Positions 26,860 through 35,224 of a stretch of DNA of 64,000 nt are shown here, one piece after another. The DNA is from WFQV01 sp964611145 (GTDB taxonomy: Bacteria > Bacteroidota > Ignavibacteria > Ignavibacteriales > Melioribacteraceae), in assembly GCA_964611145.1 (NCBI GenBank), contig CAZSYM010000001.1:62001-126000 (forward strand). The letters run 5' to 3'. The position numbers were made by a program, and so were the translations under genes. A model generated the notes under the pieces. The model worked only from the letters and a program-made list of their open reading frames with translations. It ran no database searches and was not told the DNA's origin. How positions within the stretch are numbered: position 1 is the stretch's first letter; every line of letters starts with the position of its first letter.

Positions 26860-29670
26860 CTAAAATGTGAAATAAACTGGAAATTCGAATTCTGTTTTTC
26901 CGTCTTCGTTTTTCAAAACGATTCTTCCGTAAAGTTTAGAATCTTTCGGATATGTCTCGTTCGGTTTTTTAATGTTTAATTTAATTGTCTCAACATTTGA
27001 CGGATAAAGCACGGCGCGCGGAGTTCCGTTCGCCGTAACTTTTACGGTATGTGTCTTTTTAAATCTTGTCAAAACTTTGATGTGAATCGTCATAGGTTCG
27101 GGTGCGTTTGCAAAAGCGGGACGAAGCTCCAAGCGATAATGTGTGGTATCATTCTTGGATTTATTGCCTATTGAAATGGTTTCAGTTTTATAGCTCAAGC
27201 CCGTTTTTGCTACGGCTTTCCCTTTCGAATCGTAAATTTGCACGGCAAAGTCCGTGGTTTTATTGAAATCTTCTTTGCTTATCGAAATTTCAAAACTCTT
27301 CGACGCCTCGTTTTCGTTGAAAACAAAAGGCAGGTTATATACATCCGTATCCTTCAATTTAACGGTGTAGTTTTGCTCGTAACCCAAGAGTTTTCCGCTA
27401 AGATTTAATACTTTAATTCCGGGGAATCTGTTAACCAATTTCAACTCATTGTTTTCGGGAGTAATGGTTTTATCGCCCAAAAGATTCACTCCGCCGAAAC
27501 TGACCTTGACGTCGAAGGTGGATTTATCCTTTGCTCTATAATATCCCAAGACATCCAGCTCGTAAACACCCGGCTCCAGATTGTAATAATATCTCTCCGA
27601 AAAATTTTCTTCTTTGTTCGATTTAATGAAGTTAATATCTATTTGTCTTCCATCTGGCGCATGCAGAAAATACCATGCGAGGGCGTAAGTATTTTCGGCG
27701 GCGTGAAGTCTTATCTTCATTGATGTTGCCCCTGCCGGTATGTCGATAAACAATCTTTTATGCATGCCGGGAGCTAGGTCCTTAAACTCCCATTTTGCCT
27801 CGTAATTGTTCTCTCTTGTGAATTCGTAAGGGATAACAACCGTTGCCATCAAGTCGAATTCCGGAAATTTCGTTTTATCGGCTCGATAGGCTTTTATTTC
27901 GGCATTATAAAGCCCCGGTTCTTGCATCTTCGATTTATCGAATCGGACATTAATCGTAGCCGTTTGATTTTTTCTGATATAGGTTCGTCTTTGAATAGGT
28001 TGCAACCAATCCGCTTCGCTTTTGAGTTTATAAATTCTATAAAAATTGTTTTTGCCTATGAAATTGTCGCGCGAGATTCTGAAAGAAAAAGTTTCATCGC
28101 CTGTTATGAAATTTCCGTTACGAATGTAAAGTGCAGGCGCTTCGAAATTAGGCATTGTTTCCGCAAAAGCAGTTATTGTATAAGTTTCGAATTTCTTAAT
28201 CTGTCCTTCTTTTATCCATTTTTTCATCAACTTATAAGCGTTCATCACATTAATCAAGCCGCCACCTTGGTCAAGGTGGGTATAATCTTTTTGCCATGTG
28301 GCGCTTTTACGGAGAGCCTTATAAAGCAATCTGGAAGGTATTTTAACATTCGGAAATTCGGCTTTAAAAGCGCTAAGCAAAAGCGACATAACTCCCGCCG
28401 AATAAGGGGAAGCCATACTTGTTCCCCAAAATCTATCGGCGTTTGTCCAATTGGGCACCGTAGAAACGCATGCCCCGGGAGAAACCACATCGGGTTTTAC
28501 CACTTCTCCGCCTCGCGAGGAGAAATGCAAGATAATATCTCTGTCCAGAGCGGCTCCGTATAGGTCTCGTCCCACTTCCTGTGCCAGCACTGCGCCCGAG
28601 GAAAGAATGGCGTCCGTGGCAGCCGGTAGCCCCGTGGTGGAAATTCCGGGTCCTTCATTTCCATTGGAGGTGGAAATGTAAAGATAAGGATTATCCTTTA
28701 CCAAGTTTTCCAAAAACTCCTCCATTTCCGCTCTTCCCTCTATTTCCGAACCTATCCCGAAGCTCATATTTATTATACAAGGTTCCTCTCTTTCCCGAGA
28801 AACCTTATCGGCATAGAGATAAGCCTTTTTCATGCTTTCCGTAACGGTGGCTCCTCCGGAAAAATTATTGTTTCCCAACTTCAAAGCAATAACCTTAGCG
28901 CCGGGAGCGACGCCATAAAAATCGTTGCCGCCTATTTTGTTTCCCGCTGCAATTCCGGCGCAATGTGTCCCGTGTGCGCCGTCGTCGAAGAAGAGGGACA
29001 AACGCTTTTCCTTAGGAAAAATGTTAACGGCAAAGGTAAAATTGGGCAGGCCGTTTTCATTCGGAATCTGAAAAGTGTCGTAGTTTATTTTGTAGTCCCG
29101 CAAAGGTTTTTCGTCGGAAAGATCTCCGTCGGCATCCGTATCGAAAAACGCCACCCAGCAATCGGAACTGTCAATTCGAGATTTATAAACCACGACATAA
29201 AAAACATCGTCCGTCGTTCCGTTACCGTTTACGTCCGTTGTCCCTGCGCTTGAATTTTGCCAAAGTTTTTCTGTTACTCTACCGATTAAATAATTATCAT
29301 CAATCGGTTTGAGAGGCATTTTACCGGCGCCTTTAACTTTATAATTCATATCCTCGTTAACGAAATAAAGGGTATCATCTTCCTCGTCGGTATCCGCCTC
29401 ATAAAGTTTAATATCGCCTTCGCCTGTAAAGTCCTGAACATCAATGACTTTCACTTCGCCCGTGGTGGTTTTCTGTAAACCGGGGACGCCCATATCCACA
29501 CCGGTATCCAACACGATAACGATAGTGCCACGTCCGTCGTATTTCGGATATGCTTTTCTGAATTCCTCGACGCCCGTATTTTTAAGAGAAAGGAACGTTT
29601 GAGTAAGCTCCTGCGCCGCAAGGCTAAGAAAAGCGAAGAGCAAAAAAGAAACAATCATTTTAAATTTCAT
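26860..29670 (-). CDS. Exported subtilisin-like serine protease (S8)
   Basis: This 936-residue protein has a signal peptide (1-20, ending SLAAQ). The S8 triad is intact: Asp55 in VLDTGVD, His233 in GAHGTHCAG and Ser418 in GTSMASP, with Asn336 as the oxyanion residue. The long insertion between Asp and His (about 180 residues) and the beta-rich C-terminal half (500-936) recall tripeptidyl-peptidase II-type enzymes, but exopeptidase activity cannot be shown from sequence. A stretch near 145-185 has calcium-binding-like DVNGNGTTDD and DTDADGDLSDE motifs. No T9SS domain is present, so it is probably periplasmic. AAGGTG precedes the ATG. It lies between a membrane protein gene (9-base gap) and the OPT gene (11-base gap). 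Confidence 0.94.
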   Translation of the reverse strand: MKFKMIVSFLLFAFLSLAAQELTQTFLSLKNTGVEEFRKAYPKYDGRGTIVIVLDTGVDMGVPGLQKTTTGEVKVIDVQDFTGEGDIKLYEADTDEEDDTLYFVNEDMNYKVKGAGKMPLKPIDDNYLIGRVTEKLWQNSSAGTTDVNGNGTTDDVFYVVVYKSRIDSSDCWVAFFDTDADGDLSDEKPLRDYKINYDTFQIPNENGLPNFTFAVNIFPKEKRLSLFFDDGAHGTHCAGIAAGNKIGGNDFYGVAPGAKVIALKLGNNNFSGGATVTESMKKAYLYADKVSREREEPCIINMSFGIGSEIEGRAEMEEFLENLVKDNPYLYISTSNGNEGPGISTTGLPAATDAILSSGAVLAQEVGRDLYGAALDRDIILHFSSRGGEVVKPDVVSPGACVSTVPNWTNADRFWGTSMASPYSAGVMSLLLSAFKAEFPNVKIPSRLLYKALRKSATWQKDYTHLDQGGGLINVMNAYKLMKKWIKEGQIKKFETYTITAFAETMPNFEAPALYIRNGNFITGDETFSFRISRDNFIGKNNFYRIYKLKSEADWLQPIQRRTYIRKNQTATINVRFDKSKMQEPGLYNAEIKAYRADKTKFPEFDLMATVVIPYEFTRENNYEAKWEFKDLAPGMHKRLFIDIPAGATSMKIRLHAAENTYALAWYFLHAPDGRQIDINFIKSNKEENFSERYYYNLEPGVYELDVLGYYRAKDKSTFDVKVSFGGVNLLGDKTITPENNELKLVNRFPGIKVLNLSGKLLGYEQNYTVKLKDTDVYNLPFVFNENEASKSFEISISKEDFNKTTDFAVQIYDSKGKAVAKTGLSYKTETISIGNKSKNDTTHYRLELRPAFANAPEPMTIHIKVLTRFKKTHTVKVTANGTPRAVLYPSNVETIKLNIKKPNETYPKDSKLYGRIVLKNEDGKTEFEFPVYFTF

Positions 29671-29679
29671 TTCAACACC

Positions 29680-30516
29680 TTATTTTTTATTCTCAATTAC
29701 CTTATGAACAGCCGTTTTTGTGCTGTCGGTATCTTTATATTTCAATTCGCTTCCCAAAACGCTATGCGGTATCAGATAAACCGCTATTAAAATCAGCGAG
29801 CCGATTAAAGCCCACTTCCGTTGGGAAGCACCTTTTTTAATTTTATAATATGCCCACAGCCAGCCCAGTAGTGCAATGACCGTCTTGTTATCCGTCAAAT
29901 CGTGCCCGAACGGAAAGCCTGTCCAGAAAGCGCCGAAAGCATAATACTGGACGACGGGTCCGAGTATGAGTCCGCCCACAGCCAATATTGAAAGTGTCCA
30001 CTTCAAAAGAGGCAACACTTTCGGTTTCTCGGCGAAATATTCCAATCCCGTTCGAATTGAAAGGAGCAAAGCGGCAAACATGGCAATGACATGCAAGATT
30101 AAAATCCACAATGGTATGCGTCCTTTAAATCTAATAACCACGTGTTCTTCTGGAGCGATGATTCTTGAGGAATCGGAAACTATTTCTATATAGTATTCGA
30201 GTTTTCCCGCGGGCGGTTGTTTGGGTAAAAAAGCGGAAAATTTATCTCCTTCGCTCTGCATGGGAATTCGTGTAAATCTGTCGTGCGTCTTGAACCGTTT
30301 ATAACAAAGGAAAGCATTTACATTCGGCGGGTTTATTTTAATCGAAATTTCCTGGTCTTTGTCGGAATATCCGCTGCGAATCAGACGCCCGGTTATCTTT
30401 GTTTTGTTTTTTACAACATCAATGTTTTTGGGGTAGGTTGGTCCCGTAACCCGTTGGTAATAAGCAAAAAGGATTGTAAGAATAAAAGCCGTAATCCAAA
30501 GCAGGATGTTTCTCAT
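29680..30516 (-). CDS. Unrecognised polytopic membrane protein
   Basis: I do not recognise this 278-residue protein. One N-terminal membrane helix (residues 4-20) leads to a periplasmic beta-rich domain (about 25-130), then to about four further helices (roughly 135-155, 172-195, 215-232 and 242-262). The conserved-looking features are GPTYPKN near the start, PKQPPAGKLEYYIE, an Arg/Phe-rich VVIRFKGRIP before the second helix, and FPFGHDLTDNKT between helices. It starts the operon that continues with the S8 protease and the OPT transporter, 9 bases from the protease gene. That context suggests a part in peptide handling or in the maturation of exported proteins, but this is inference. Confidence 0.8.
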   Translation of the reverse strand: MRNILLWITAFILTILFAYYQRVTGPTYPKNIDVVKNKTKITGRLIRSGYSDKDQEISIKINPPNVNAFLCYKRFKTHDRFTRIPMQSEGDKFSAFLPKQPPAGKLEYYIEIVSDSSRIIAPEEHVVIRFKGRIPLWILILHVIAMFAALLLSIRTGLEYFAEKPKVLPLLKWTLSILAVGGLILGPVVQYYAFGAFWTGFPFGHDLTDNKTVIALLGWLWAYYKIKKGASQRKWALIGSLILIAVYLIPHSVLGSELKYKDTDSTKTAVHKVIENKK

Positions 30517-30555
30517 ATCCGAACCGTTTTTTGTAATTGTTCACAATGAAAGTTT

Positions 30556-30587
30556 TAAAGTTAATGATTAAATAAAGTAATAATCAA
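30556..30587 (-). promoter_or_regulatory. Possible promoter for the membrane protein/S8/OPT operon
   Basis: On the minus strand, TTG (30585-30587) and TAACTTTA (30556-30563) are 21 bases apart, one mismatch from the TAnnTTTG box. The site is about 40 bases upstream of the gene that starts at 30516. Confidence 0.35.
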
Positions 30588-30620
30588 ATCAAAAGAGAAC
30601 TAATTTTCCCCTTAAAACAA

Positions 30621-30653
30621 AGGGCTTTGCTCTTGTGTTAAGAGCAAAGCCCT
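30621..30653 (-). terminator. Terminator after the fructose-bisphosphatase gene
   Basis: A perfect 14-bp inverted repeat, AGGGCTTTGCTCTT (30621-30634) and AAGAGCAAAGCCCT (30640-30653), has a 5-base loop. On the minus strand it is followed by TTTGTTTT. It lies 25 bases past the fbp stop. Confidence 0.85.
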
Positions 30654-30677
30654 AAATTCAAAGGCTAAGCGAAGCGT

Positions 30678-31688
30678 TTATTCTGCCGATTCCCTTAAGA
30701 ATTTTTCCACGGTCAGAACGTCCTCTTCGCTGCCGATATAAATGGGGGTTCTCTCGTGTATGCTTGTCGGTTGCTTTTCCAAGATTCTTTGTTTGCCGTC
30801 CGTAGCTCTGCCTCCAGCCTGTTCAACGATGAACGCCATCGGATTGCATTCGTACATCAGTCTGAGTTTTCCGTTAGGATTGCGTTTGTCCGCAGGATAA
30901 ATAAAAATGCCTCCGTAGAGCAGGTTTCTATGAATATCGGCAACCATAGAACCGATATATCTCGCTGAATAAGGCTTTTCGTTGGGGTCGTCATCTTTTT
31001 GGAGAAATTTTATATACTGCTTTAGCCCGGGGTGCCAATATTTATAATTCCCTTCGTTAATACTATAAATCTTTCCTTTCTTGGGAATCTTAATGTTCGG
31101 GTGGGAAAGCAAGTACTCCCCGAAAGCGGGGTCGAGTGTAAAGCCGTGCACACCGTTTCCGGCGGTATAGACAAGCATTGTACTTGAGCCATAAATAGCA
31201 TAACCTGCGGCGACCTGCTTATAGCCTTGTTGCAGACAATCATCCATGGTACCCGGTGTGCCGTGCGGGGAAATCCGTCGATAAATAGAGAATATGGTTC
31301 CTATACTCACATTTGCATCGATGTTCGAAGAACCGTCCAGCGGGTCGAAAAGAAGAACATATTTCCCGATTCTTTTATTTTTAGGGATGTGAATCAAGCC
31401 CTCTTCCTCTTCGGAAGCCATAACGCAAAGATGCCCGCCGTGATCCATTGCTTTAATCATCATTTCGTTTGCAAAGATGTCTAATTTTTTTACCTTTTCG
31501 CCGTGGACATTTTCGTCGCCCGTGAAGCCGAGTATATCCACCAACCCGGCTTTGTTAACCTCCAAGGAAATTACCTTTGTTGCAAGCGATAAATCCCAAA
31601 GTAGGGACGAAAGCTCACCGGTAGCCTCGGGGTACTTTCTTTCTTCCTCGATGATGTGACGCTGAAGCGTCATAAAACTACGTGCCAT
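30678..31688 (-). CDS. fbp: Fructose-1,6-bisphosphatase, class 1
   Basis: This 336-residue enzyme converts fructose 1,6-bisphosphate to fructose 6-phosphate in gluconeogenesis. Class 1 motifs: VLLFDPLDGSSNID, which binds the metals and the 1-phosphate, SEEEEGL upstream with acidic metal ligands, RYIGSMVADIHRNL and YECNPMAFIVEQAGG, in which a Glu binds metal. Its length is normal. AGGAGG lies 5 bases before the ATG. The gene starts 15 bases after the stop of the second ABC half-transporter, so it may be the last gene of that operon, and a strong terminator follows. With pyruvate kinase and LysA also in the window it fits a heterotrophic metabolism with gluconeogenesis from amino acids. Confidence 0.96.
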   Translation of the reverse strand: MARSFMTLQRHIIEEERKYPEATGELSSLLWDLSLATKVISLEVNKAGLVDILGFTGDENVHGEKVKKLDIFANEMMIKAMDHGGHLCVMASEEEEGLIHIPKNKRIGKYVLLFDPLDGSSNIDANVSIGTIFSIYRRISPHGTPGTMDDCLQQGYKQVAAGYAIYGSSTMLVYTAGNGVHGFTLDPAFGEYLLSHPNIKIPKKGKIYSINEGNYKYWHPGLKQYIKFLQKDDDPNEKPYSARYIGSMVADIHRNLLYGGIFIYPADKRNPNGKLRLMYECNPMAFIVEQAGGRATDGKQRILEKQPTSIHERTPIYIGSEEDVLTVEKFLRESAE

Positions 31689-31703
31689 AGTTCCTCCTAC
31701 GTT

Positions 31704-33479
31704 CTAATTTTCACCTTTATAATACTGTGCGCGGTAAAGCTTATAGTAAATGCCTTTCTTGTGTAATAGTTCTTCGTGGGTGCCGACTTCACGCAATTCC
31801 CCTTTGTGCATTACGAAAATTACGTCCGAGTGTCGGATTGTGGACAAGCGATGTGCGATTATAACGGAAGTTCTTTCCTTCAAAATTCTCTCCGTTGCCT
31901 CTTGAATTAATTTTTCCGTTTCGGTATCAATGTTTGAAGTCGCCTCGTCTAAAATAAGAATTCGTGGATTAAAAGCCAAAGCTCTGGCGAAAGAAAGGAG
32001 TTGTTTTTCTCCCGTACTTAATTCGCCCCCGCCTTCTCCGAGCAAATGTTCATAGCCATACTTAAGATTCTCGATGAAAATATCGGCTCCCGCTATTTTA
32101 GCCGCTTTTTTTATTTCTTCTTCGGTGATTTCCTTCGCTCCGAGGGTTATGTTGTATTTAATACTTCCCGAAAAGAGAACGGTGTCCTGAGGCACCACGG
32201 AAATCAACTTTCTCAATTCTTTTTTGTCATAATTATTTATGTTTACTCCGTCTATCAAAACAGCTCCTTTTTGCACTGTGTAAAAACCCGTTAGGATATT
32301 TATTATACTTGTTTTGCCCGCACCGGTTGCGCCCACAATTGCAACTCTTTGGCCAGGAAGAATTTTAAAAGAAACATTCCGCAAAACATAATTTCCCTCC
32401 TCGTAGGCAAACCAAACGTTTTTGAATTCGATAAGCCCCTTTATTTCCTTCGGTTTCAATCTCTCTTTTCCGTCCTCGTCGTCCACAGGCGTATCGAACA
32501 TTTTAAATATTCTTTCCGAGGAAGCCATTGCAGTTTGGAGGATATTGTATTTTTCTGATAAATCTCTGATAGGGCGGAAAAACATTTCCGTGTATTGCAT
32601 GAATGCAAAGAGAGCGCCTATCGTAACGGTTCCTTGTAAGGTTTGTCCGCCGCCATACCATAGGACTAACGCAGCGGCAAAGGAGCCAATCATTTCCACG
32701 ACAGGGAAGAAGAGAGCATAATAATAGACGGAGCGGATATTTGCTTTTTTATATTCGTTATTTATCTCCGTAAATTTTTCAAATTCCTTTTTCTCCTTCA
32801 CAAAAATTTTCACGAGGTGAATTCCCGAAATCCTTTCTTGCATGTAGCTGTTTAATCTTGCCAAATGAAGCCGTATATCTCGATAGGCTTTTCTGACTTT
32901 TCGCCTGAAAAGAAAAGTGGAGTAGAACAAAAGAGGAACTACGGAAAGTGTTACCAAGGCTAATCGCCATGAGATAAAAAACATAAATCCCAAAATCCAC
33001 AGCAGGATAAAAATATCGCTGAAAATCATTACGATTCCCGAGGCAAAGAGATCGTTTAAAGCCTCCACGTCGTTGGTCACGCGAGTTACCAATCTCCCCA
33101 CCGGTGTATGGTCGAAAAATTTAAGAGACATTTTCAAAACGCGCTTGAAGAGTCCCACGCGCATGTCCCGAATAATCCTTTGTCCCATCAATTGGGTATA
33201 ATAAGCAAGGATGTACTGAGCCGTGGATTGGAGCAAAAGTGAAGCAAGAAGAATAATCCCTATCAACAAGAGTCCGTTGTAATCTCCTACGGAAATATAC
33301 TTATCAATTGCAACCTTTGTGAGATACGGACGGAGCGGTCCCAAACCGGCTACGAGAAGGTTCAGGAAAACGCCCAAGACGACGAGTTTTTTATAAGGTG
33401 CCACCCATTTCAAAAGGCGCTTCATTAAAGTGGCATCATATGCTTTACCCACAATATCGTCGTAGGCGTGATTAATCAT
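31704..33479 (-). CDS. ABC exporter half-transporter, subunit with canonical Walker B Glu
   Basis: This 591-residue type IV exporter subunit has an N-terminal six-helix membrane domain (about 35-330) and a C-terminal ATPase (about 350-585). The Walker A is GATGAGKTS and the Walker B is ILILDEATSNID with the catalytic Glu. Its signature is LSTGEKQ instead of the canonical LSGGQ. The partner subunit encoded just upstream has the opposite defects. Together they fit a heterodimeric exporter with one degenerate ATP site, as in TM287/288. Its ATG overlaps the partner's stop (ATGA). Lipid, drug or peptide export are all possible, and the sequence does not decide among them. Confidence 0.94.
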   Translation of the reverse strand: MINHAYDDIVGKAYDATLMKRLLKWVAPYKKLVVLGVFLNLLVAGLGPLRPYLTKVAIDKYISVGDYNGLLLIGIILLASLLLQSTAQYILAYYTQLMGQRIIRDMRVGLFKRVLKMSLKFFDHTPVGRLVTRVTNDVEALNDLFASGIVMIFSDIFILLWILGFMFFISWRLALVTLSVVPLLFYSTFLFRRKVRKAYRDIRLHLARLNSYMQERISGIHLVKIFVKEKKEFEKFTEINNEYKKANIRSVYYYALFFPVVEMIGSFAAALVLWYGGGQTLQGTVTIGALFAFMQYTEMFFRPIRDLSEKYNILQTAMASSERIFKMFDTPVDDEDGKERLKPKEIKGLIEFKNVWFAYEEGNYVLRNVSFKILPGQRVAIVGATGAGKTSIINILTGFYTVQKGAVLIDGVNINNYDKKELRKLISVVPQDTVLFSGSIKYNITLGAKEITEEEIKKAAKIAGADIFIENLKYGYEHLLGEGGGELSTGEKQLLSFARALAFNPRILILDEATSNIDTETEKLIQEATERILKERTSVIIAHRLSTIRHSDVIFVMHKGELREVGTHEELLHKKGIYYKLYRAQYYKGEN

Positions 33480-35224
33480 GCTTCCTTCTCCAATTCCTTT
33501 TCCAGCGCTTGCATTAAATAAAGTCGCTCGTAAATACCTTTCTTTCTCAACAATTCCTCGTGCGTCCCTTCTTCCACTATTTTGCCCTTTTCCAGAACGT
33601 AGATTTTGTCCGCGCGCTGCACGGTGGAGATTCTATGGGCAATTATAATCACTGTCATATTTCTCGTTAAATTATCCAGATTTTTCAGGATAGCATTTTC
33701 GGTGTCGGAGTCCACGGCCGAGAGGGCATCGTCAAGAATTAGGATTTTGGGATTTATAGCCAAGGCACGGGCTAGGGATACTCTTTGCTTTTGTCCGCCG
33801 GAAAGGGTAAGACCTTTTTCCCCTACAAAGGAATCATAGCCATGGGGAAAATCCTTTTCGTCCCGACTCAACTCCGCTGCCGATACAATCTTTTTTAATA
33901 TGTCGTCGTTCCCGTTTTCTAAACCGTACAGAATGTTGTTTTTAATAGTATCTGAAAAAAGAAACGCTTCTTGCACCGCAAAGCCTATTGCACTCCGCAA
34001 AGTCGAAAGCGGGATGTCTCGAATATCTTTCCCGTCCACTAAAATTCTTCCCTCCGTAACATCGAAGAATCGCGGTATCAAATTCGCGATAGTGGTTTTC
34101 CCACAGCCCACTTTACCGACAAAAGCGACTTTACTCCCCGCAGCGATTTTAAAATTAAGATTTTCCAAAACCTTCCCGTTTCCGTTTTCATATTCGAAGC
34201 CCACGTTTTCGAATACAATTTCTCCTTTTATTTCAAACGGTGTCTCCGAGTCGGCTTCCGGGAAAATTTCCTCGGGCGTTTCGTCCATGATTTTTTTTAA
34301 TCTTTTCATACTTGCCGCCGCTTGCTGTACAATGTTGAGCACCCATCCGAAGGCAATAAGAGGCCAAATAAGCATTCCCAAATAGACAAGGAATGCGGAA
34401 ATATCGCCCAATGTCAATTCCTTATTTATAACCATAGCGCCGCCGACCCAAATCACTATTATCATGGAGATTCCCGAGACGAAAAAAAGTACGGGCATAA
34501 ACCATGCTTGCACTCGCACTTTGGACATATTTTTGTTCAGGTATTCATCTGCGAGTTCTTCGAATTCCTCGGCGAAACCGTTTTCCCGTACGTACGATTT
34601 TACCACGCGTATTCCCGCAAATGTCTCTTGAGCTTTGGCGGTTAATTCGGAAAATTTCTCCTGGATTTTTGCGAAGCGCTTATGCACAACCTTGCTAAGA
34701 AGATAAACAAAGAGGGAAATAAATGGCAGAGGAAGAATGGTATAAAAAGCGAGGGGTGTGGAAATTGCAAACATTACGCTGAAAATTATTATAAAGCGCG
34801 TCAATGTGTCCATAGAAAAAATCAAGCCGGGACCTGCGTACATTCGCACGGCGGAGATATCGTTCGTGGCGTGGGCAATCAAATCTCCGACTGCTCGCCG
34901 TTTAAAAAAAGAAAGGGGCAGTTTTTGCACATGGGACCAAAAATCCTGACGCAAATCGAACTCCACCTCGCGGGACATTACGGCAATCGTGGAGCGAACG
35001 AAGAAACGCAAAGCAAAGGAAAGCACCGCAGCGCCCACGATGTACAAGGCATAGGTCGTAATCGTGGAAAAATCTTTTTTCGCAACAATGTCGTTTATGC
35101 CCGCTCTTATCTGCAAGGGAATAAAGACCTGTAGCAGTGCGCCCAAGACTATTCCCGCGAACCCCGCGAAAATTTTAGCTCGGTATTTCAGAAAATATTT
35201 ATTGAGCGCTTTCAGACTTCTCAT
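33476..35224 (-). CDS. ABC exporter half-transporter, subunit with degenerate Walker B
   Basis: This 582-residue subunit has a six-helix membrane domain (about 15-310) and an ATPase domain (about 335-575). The Walker A is GKVGCGKTT and the signature is canonical LSGGQKQR. The Walker B reads ILILDDALSAVD, with Asp in place of the catalytic Glu. That substitution marks the degenerate site of heterodimeric exporters, which pairs with the non-canonical signature of the other subunit. The start overlaps the stop of the upstream Ntn-hydrolase gene (ATGA) and the stop overlaps the next ABC gene, so three proteins are translationally coupled. It acts in the inner membrane and the cargo is unknown. 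Confidence 0.94.
   Translation of the reverse strand: MRSLKALNKYFLKYRAKIFAGFAGIVLGALLQVFIPLQIRAGINDIVAKKDFSTITTYALYIVGAAVLSFALRFFVRSTIAVMSREVEFDLRQDFWSHVQKLPLSFFKRRAVGDLIAHATNDISAVRMYAGPGLIFSMDTLTRFIIIFSVMFAISTPLAFYTILPLPFISLFVYLLSKVVHKRFAKIQEKFSELTAKAQETFAGIRVVKSYVRENGFAEEFEELADEYLNKNMSKVRVQAWFMPVLFFVSGISMIIVIWVGGAMVINKELTLGDISAFLVYLGMLIWPLIAFGWVLNIVQQAAASMKRLKKIMDETPEEIFPEADSETPFEIKGEIVFENVGFEYENGNGKVLENLNFKIAAGSKVAFVGKVGCGKTTIANLIPRFFDVTEGRILVDGKDIRDIPLSTLRSAIGFAVQEAFLFSDTIKNNILYGLENGNDDILKKIVSAAELSRDEKDFPHGYDSFVGEKGLTLSGGQKQRVSLARALAINPKILILDDALSAVDSDTENAILKNLDNLTRNMTVIIIAHRISTVQRADKIYVLEKGKIVEEGTHEELLRKKGIYERLYLMQALEKELEKEA

Noticed and set aside
30621..30653. Perfect 14-bp inverted repeat as an insertion-sequence end or attachment site
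   Set aside because: It is placed 25 bases after the fbp stop, has a 5-base loop and is followed by T residues, so it is a terminator. There is no transposase or integrase.
33476..35224. Frameshift or error at the Walker B Asp
   Set aside because: The reading frame is intact and the Asp is matched by a compensating signature change in the partner, as in known heterodimeric exporters.
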